NCBI GenBank assembly: GCA_900759665.1
Contig: CAAEWE010000005.1
Location: forward strand, 1-37,404
Source of the DNA: Lachnospiraceae bacterium
GTDB lineage: Bacteria > Bacillota > Clostridia > Lachnospirales > Lachnospiraceae
DNA: 37,404 nucleotides
Reading direction: 5' to 3'
A program made the position numbers and the translations under genes. Position 1 is the stretch's first letter, and the number at the start of each line of letters is the position of its first letter. The notes under the pieces are model-generated. The model was not told the DNA's origin. It searched no databases and worked only from the letters and a program-made list of their open reading frames with translations. Of this stretch, positions 33,864-37,404 are shown piece after piece.

Positions 33864-34761
33864 TTCTCTTCCTCCTTTCCTTTTTGCGAAACAACAAGCG
33901 GTAATACAGGTCATACACTGCCGGTGCAACCATGCCAACACCTCCTGCTGCCAGTGCTATACCGGCAAACGCAGAAAGGGGCGTCTGATATATTTCCGGA
34001 AAATAATATACCTTAAGCATTCCACGAAATTCGCAAAAAAACATGCCGAAAAATGCGGCGGTCATAAAAATGATCCAGTAGAGATCCTCTCTCCGGAAAC
34101 GGAATAAATGAAACCAGGTTCGCTTCCCTGTCCGGTATCCCCGCGACTCCATAGAAGCCGAAACCTCGATGGAATCCTCCAATGCCCAGGAGATCAAAAC
34201 AGAAATTTCCCGCAGGAAATGTGCAATCCTTTTCCATAAGGAAGCTTCCCCTCCGGCAGCCCCCAGACCAAGCTGTGCTTCATGAATCTGACGATACCGG
34301 TCCCGAAGATCCGGTATTGCCCGGAATATCATCATCAGCATCAGTCCGATTGTCGGAATCGTTCTGCCGGTGAAATATAACAGCTTCTCGCTGTCCAGCA
34401 GACAGCCTGCCACCTGACACCACTGCAATACTGCCAGAAGCATCACGGTCATCATCCCGCCATAATAAACGGTCTCCCAAGTCACCGCCATTCCATTCAC
34501 ATAAAATAGCGGTGTCACACCCTGGTGTGAAAAAAACGGCAATACTACTGCGGCAAAAAACAGTATTCCAAGGCCCGCCAGTATACTTTGGCTCCACCGC
34601 CGGATTCCCTGCAGTATCACACAGTAAACTGCTGACGCTGCAAAAGATAACAGCAGTGCCGCCGGGTGTCTGACTATCATTGTCCAGATGACGCATGCCA
34701 GTATATAAAGAAATATTACTGCCGGATGCCTTCCGGCAAATTCTGAGCTTTTCCTTTTCAT
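33835..34761 (-). CDS. ecfT: Energy-coupling factor transmembrane protein EcfT
   Basis: 308 residues; the ATG at 34759-34761 has a modest site (GGAAAGATGAG). About six TM segments are seen: four in 12-160 and two after 225. The cytoplasmic helix contains SASMESRGYRTG, equivalent to the Ala-Arg-Gly coupling motif of EcfT, which grips the ATPases; here the first residue is Ser instead of Ala. The C-terminus is basic and overlaps the ecfA start. EcfT links ATP hydrolysis to movement of the S component. Dedicated (group I) arrangement, since T, A and S genes are adjacent. Confidence 0.92.
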   Translation of the reverse strand: MKRKSSEFAGRHPAVIFLYILACVIWTMIVRHPAALLLSFAASAVYCVILQGIRRWSQSILAGLGILFFAAVVLPFFSHQGVTPLFYVNGMAVTWETVYYGGMMTVMLLAVLQWCQVAGCLLDSEKLLYFTGRTIPTIGLMLMMIFRAIPDLRDRYRQIHEAQLGLGAAGGEASLWKRIAHFLREISVLISWALEDSIEVSASMESRGYRTGKRTWFHLFRFRREDLYWIIFMTAAFFGMFFCEFRGMLKVYYFPEIYQTPLSAFAGIALAAGGVGMVAPAVYDLYYRLLFRKKERRKRNGADAGFIL

Positions 34762-34764
34762 AAT

Positions 34765-34878
34765 CTCATCTTTCCATCACGGATATACCGTCTGCTGATC
34801 ACGTTGTTTTTCCATTAAAGATATACAGTCCGATGATCACGTTGTTTTTCCATCGCAGGTATACTGCCAGCTGATCAC
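34765..34878. repeat. Three tandem 38-bp imperfect repeats between the DUF4430 gene and ecfT
   Basis: Units at 34765-34802, 34803-34840 and 34841-34878 each read, on the minus strand, GTGATCA at the start, a variable middle with a GTATA core, and ATGGAAA near the end. The first transcribed unit encodes the last residues of the DUF4430 protein (about DVISWQYTCDG). The period of 38 shifts the frame each time, so the other copies are non-coding, and the third runs up to the ecfT start. Confidence 0.8.
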
Positions 34879-36033
34879 ATCATTCTCTGATACCTTATAC
34901 GCAGAGGCTCCCCTGTTGGGTGCCTTTCCGTTCACCTTGTAGATCCAGCCGCTCATATCTCCGGCCTGTTTCTCATAAATATGACCGATTCCCTTAACAT
35001 AGTAGCTTTTATATAACGGTGTATAAACTGCATCCAGTGCAATTCCCTTTGCTTTACATGCCTTTTCCAGCACATCATATGCACTGGAGCCCTTGTCCAC
35101 TTTTACGGACACCGTATCCATCAATTTCCCATTGGCTGGAATATATTTCCAGATACTCTCCTGTGCCTGCTTCTTATCCTCTGCCAGACTGTCACAGCGG
35201 ATTTCAATGGTACAGGTAATCTTATTTTCATCCGGCTTCTGGGTTGCAGAACCACCATTCGTGCCGCTACTGCCCGCCGTCGGTGCTCCTGCAGTATTTC
35301 CAGAACTGCCTGTGTTTCCTGCTCCCGAAGTACCCGCATTACTCCCGGTGCCCCCGTGATTGCCTGAGTCAGAGCTGCCTGCGGTCGAAGCACCAGAACC
35401 GTTTCCACTCTCTGCCGTATCCCCCGCAGAAGAGGATCCTCCGCCATTTCCACTTCCTGCCGTATCGCCGGCAGCAGCATTGCCTCCACCATTTCCGGAG
35501 CTGTCCGCATCCGCCGTAGCAGGACTGCCAGAGTTCTTATCATCACGATCCTTCCCTTGTGACGGCTTCTTCGCTGCAGTACTCTTTCCGGGCTTATGAC
35601 TGCCGGAATGTTTGCTTTTTGAGGAGCTTGTACCATCGCCGGAAGGCTTTAAGCTGCTTAGTTTCGATTTTCCACCTTTTTTCGATATCGTTTGAGTGGT
35701 TCCCTGCTTTCCGGAGGAACCCTCCGCATCCGGACTTACATAGATAGATGCCAGTTCATTCTCCGACGACATCTTGTCCGTTTTCTTCCCTGATGCTGTA
35801 TTGTCATCGTCAGCTTTTCCCGGCGATGGCGTCTGATCCGCCGGAGCCTTTGACGCCTGCGTATCATCTGCATCCCCCGGCTCCCCGGTATTATCTGTCA
35901 CATCCTCCGCCAGACGTTCCTGCTCCTGCCGGTAAGAATCTACCGATTGGAAATGTGTCTGCCGGACTCCCAGTGTCATAGCAAAGATCACAATCATTGC
36001 CACAACCATGTATTTCCATTTTCTTTGTTTCAT
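34837..36033 (-). CDS. Membrane-anchored DUF4430 protein with low-complexity spacer
   Basis: 398 residues; AAAGGCATGG precedes the ATG. Residues about 8-24 form an uncleaved N-terminal membrane anchor. A charged stretch with Lys-rich patches follows, and residues about 155-270 are a low-complexity Gly/Ser/Asn/Thr/Ala spacer (SGNGGG-, GDTA-type repeats). The C-terminal 125 residues are a DUF4430 domain: GSSAYDVLEKACKAKGI, TPLYKSYYVKGIGHIYEK, SGWIYKVNGKAPNRGASAYKV, then DVISWQYTCDG. This domain equals the beta domain of intrinsic factor/transcobalamin. The spacer could let it reach through the wall. First gene of the operon behind the cobalamin riboswitch. Confidence 0.88.
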   Translation of the reverse strand: MKQRKWKYMVVAMIVIFAMTLGVRQTHFQSVDSYRQEQERLAEDVTDNTGEPGDADDTQASKAPADQTPSPGKADDDNTASGKKTDKMSSENELASIYVSPDAEGSSGKQGTTQTISKKGGKSKLSSLKPSGDGTSSSKSKHSGSHKPGKSTAAKKPSQGKDRDDKNSGSPATADADSSGNGGGNAAAGDTAGSGNGGGSSSAGDTAESGNGSGASTAGSSDSGNHGGTGSNAGTSGAGNTGSSGNTAGAPTAGSSGTNGGSATQKPDENKITCTIEIRCDSLAEDKKQAQESIWKYIPANGKLMDTVSVKVDKGSSAYDVLEKACKAKGIALDAVYTPLYKSYYVKGIGHIYEKQAGDMSGWIYKVNGKAPNRGASAYKVSENDVISWQYTCDGKTT

Positions 36034-36202
36034 TTTATTACCATGCCTTTCAAGAAACTGCAGATATCATATAATGCATAAATTTTCATTTTTTCCCACA
36101 TTGTATTGTACTTAACAGAAAACAAGAGATTTTCTATGAAAAAGGGCAAAACCAGCGTTATTCCCTTGCTCACACTACGTTACAAGCATTTTCCTATACA
36201 TT

Positions 36203-36240
36203 AAAAAAATCCCTGTACGCCCGTAAGCTGTACAGAGACT
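36203..36240 (-). terminator. Riboswitch-controlled intrinsic terminator
   Basis: On the minus strand CTCTGTAC pairs with GTACAGGGA around an AGCTTACGGGC loop and is followed by seven T. It lies between the riboswitch and the first operon gene. Its 5' arm (36232-36240) is complementary over nine bases to 36347-36355 just after the B12 box. Confidence 0.8.
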
Positions 36241-36349
36241 TTATTTTTAAACATAGGATCCTGTATCAAAAAATCCATACAGAAAAAAACGTTTTTATGT
36301 CGTTTCCCTCCCACCGAGGGTCTCTTCCATCAAAACGCTGTGTATCAGT

Positions 36350-36575
36350 CTCTGTCCAGCAGGTCTCCTGGCTCGAAATCACCTTCCTCTTTCCCTTCCC
36401 ATACCACCTGATGCAGTACAGTGGTTCGGACTCTGATCGTGTAAATACATTGTTTCGAATATATTCCCCATATCAGTTCCAATGAAAGAGTCATCCTTCT
36501 TACAGTAGCGGGGGCTGCTGCAGCATCTCACTGCATTCCCTTTTCAATCTATCCCGCACGATCAGATAATTCATC
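36350..36575 (-). promoter_or_regulatory. Cobalamin riboswitch
   Basis: On the minus strand the core elements appear in the expected order: AAAAGGGAATGCAGTGAGAT, then CAGCAGCCCCCGCTACTGTAA, a CCGAACCACTG element, GGTATGGGAAGG, and the B12 box AGCCAGGAGACCTGC at 36359-36373. The outer limits are estimates. It binds adenosyl- or methyl-type corrinoid and, with the terminator at 36203-36240, should switch off the downstream DUF4430-ecfT-ecfA-S-DUF4430 operon when B12 is plentiful. Confidence 0.93.
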
Positions 36576-37119
36576 ATTTGGAATATCCTTAACAATCCAT
36601 GTCAAGACCATATGTGAACAATACCTTCTCACCTACTGCCACGCAGGCTTGCTGATAGATCACTGAACATGCAAAGCATACCATGATGGTAGAGATATGT
36701 CAATGAAGAACACTGGATTGGAGATGGAGAAAAGCACACCCAAAAATTTATCATTTTCGTCACATTGTCGAAATTTCACTCTCTTTTTCAGCATTATGCA
36801 GAAAATACTCTTTTCCATCGACATTCTCCCTGTGCCATGCTATAATAGTCATCTCAAGGTTCGCATTTTTATACACACAGTCAATTATACAAAGATATTG
36901 TAATACGATCTAAAAAAGCTTGTACGATATTTTTATCTACAGATCTTTTTATCAATCACCTCAGATCAGAGGAAATTTTCAGTATGTTATGTCATTGTTT
37001 TTTACGTGGAAACGGCATATAATAGGGTTAATATCAGGATATACTACTTAATGTTTACTTATGTAGTAATTTTTTGTATTCCTTTCCCTTTCCGGCTGTT
37101 TCCGCAGAAAGGAGACTTA
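36576..37119. other. Non-coding stretch with two forward promoters
   Basis: No convincing gene is seen. The left part (36576-36700) should contain the promoter of the riboswitch operon on the minus strand; I could not place it confidently. Two forward promoter-like pairs are visible: TCGACA (36818-36823) with TATAAT (36841-36846), 17-base spacer, and TTGTTT (36995-37000) with TATAAT (37018-37023), 17-base spacer. The second is suitably placed for the gene starting at 37120. The first has no clear gene of its own and may add to the same transcript or make a small RNA. Confidence 0.5.
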
Positions 37120-37404
37120 TTGGGAGAGAAAGATATTTCCGAAAAATTACTTGCGGATTACGAGGACGTGTTTGCTGACATTGTCAATGTCCTGCTATTC
37201 CATGGTGAGAAACGGGTAACTCCCGCTTCCCTGCTGGCCACGCAGACCATATCTCATTACAAAGCCGATGATTCCAGACTTCACGAACAGGAGCGGGATA
37301 TCCTGAAGGCATGGACAGACGGACAGATCCAGATTGCACTGATCGGTCTGGAAAATCAGACCCTGCCGGAACGCAAGATGCCGGTCCGCATCTTTGGATA
37401 CGAG
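37120..37404 (+). CDS. Rpn/PD-(D/E)XK-nuclease family protein (partial, C-terminus off the window)
   Basis: Only the first 95 residues are in the window. The start is a TTG at 37120-37122 with AAAGGAG five bases upstream; there is no ATG that fits. The sequence begins GEKDISEKLLADYEDVFADIVNVLLF and later has HEQERDILKAW and IALIGLENQT followed by MPVRIFGYE. This is the N-terminal pattern of Firmicute proteins of the recombination-promoting nuclease (Rpn)/PDDEXK transposase-like group, where Asp in the DVFADIVN region and the Glu-x-Gln in GLENQT belong to the PD-(D/E)XK site. Such genes are often multi-copy and mobile. The rest is needed to confirm it. Confidence 0.75.
   Translation, partial: MGEKDISEKLLADYEDVFADIVNVLLFHGEKRVTPASLLATQTISHYKADDSRLHEQERDILKAWTDGQIQIALIGLENQTLPERKMPVRIFGYE

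Noticed and set aside
36697..36903. 68-residue forward ORF downstream of the riboswitch.
   Set aside because: No ribosome site, unlikely composition, and it contains the promoter at 36818-36846.

Overview
The window reads as chromosomal DNA of an anaerobic Gram-positive Firmicute, most probably a Lachnospiraceae gut commensal. The signs are AGGAGG-type ribosome binding sites, TTGACA/TATAAT promoters, a large SRP RNA with an Alu domain, secreted proteins with Thr/Pro/Ala linkers and lysine-rich Ig-like tails, a flavodiiron protein and an ECF transporter. Nearly every gene has a visible ribosome binding site, and I used these to set starts, often downstream of the longest possible ORF. No tRNA, rRNA, CRISPR array, prophage or intact transposase gene was seen.

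Left part (1-12.5 kb, all minus strand). A partial GLUG-repeat surface protein runs off the left edge. A giant secreted protein with a C-type-lectin-like domain and Ig-like modules follows, separated from it by a 54-bp perfect palindrome. Next comes a cell-division/wall-remodelling cluster, read ftsE, ftsX, M23 peptidase, S41 protease. A 220-bp palindromic MITE-like element has inserted between the M23 stop codon and its terminator, with a 7-bp target duplication. Upstream lie a CdaR/PucR-type regulator and a stand-alone MsmK/UgpC sugar-transport ATPase.

Middle part (12.6-28.8 kb, both strands). This holds a YitT membrane protein, a GT26 (TagA/WecG-like) protein paired with an LCP/LytR_C-like protein (both lacking expected catalytic residues), an SDR oxidoreductase, a large cNMP-fold protein of unknown role, SRP RNA, a GNAT acetyltransferase, TadA, a DUF6128-like protein, an Mrp/NBP35 ATPase, a MYG1-type hydrolase, NADP isocitrate dehydrogenase, a secreted four-repeat Big2-like protein, a 55-58 aa small protein, a triple-S1-domain protein and a flavodiiron protein.

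Right part (28.8-36.6 kb, minus strand). This is the most interesting system. A cobalamin riboswitch with a terminator and a visible antiterminator pairing precedes five genes: a membrane-anchored DUF4430 protein, EcfT, a fused double-ATPase EcfA, an ECF S component, and a secreted protein combining DUF4430 with an alpha/alpha-toroid domain. DUF4430 plus toroid is the architecture of animal intrinsic factor and transcobalamin. The operon therefore looks like a Gram-positive corrinoid capture-and-import system in which surface proteins pass B12 to an ECF transporter. After a 500-bp non-coding stretch, a truncated Rpn/PD-(D/E)XK nuclease-family gene runs off the right edge.
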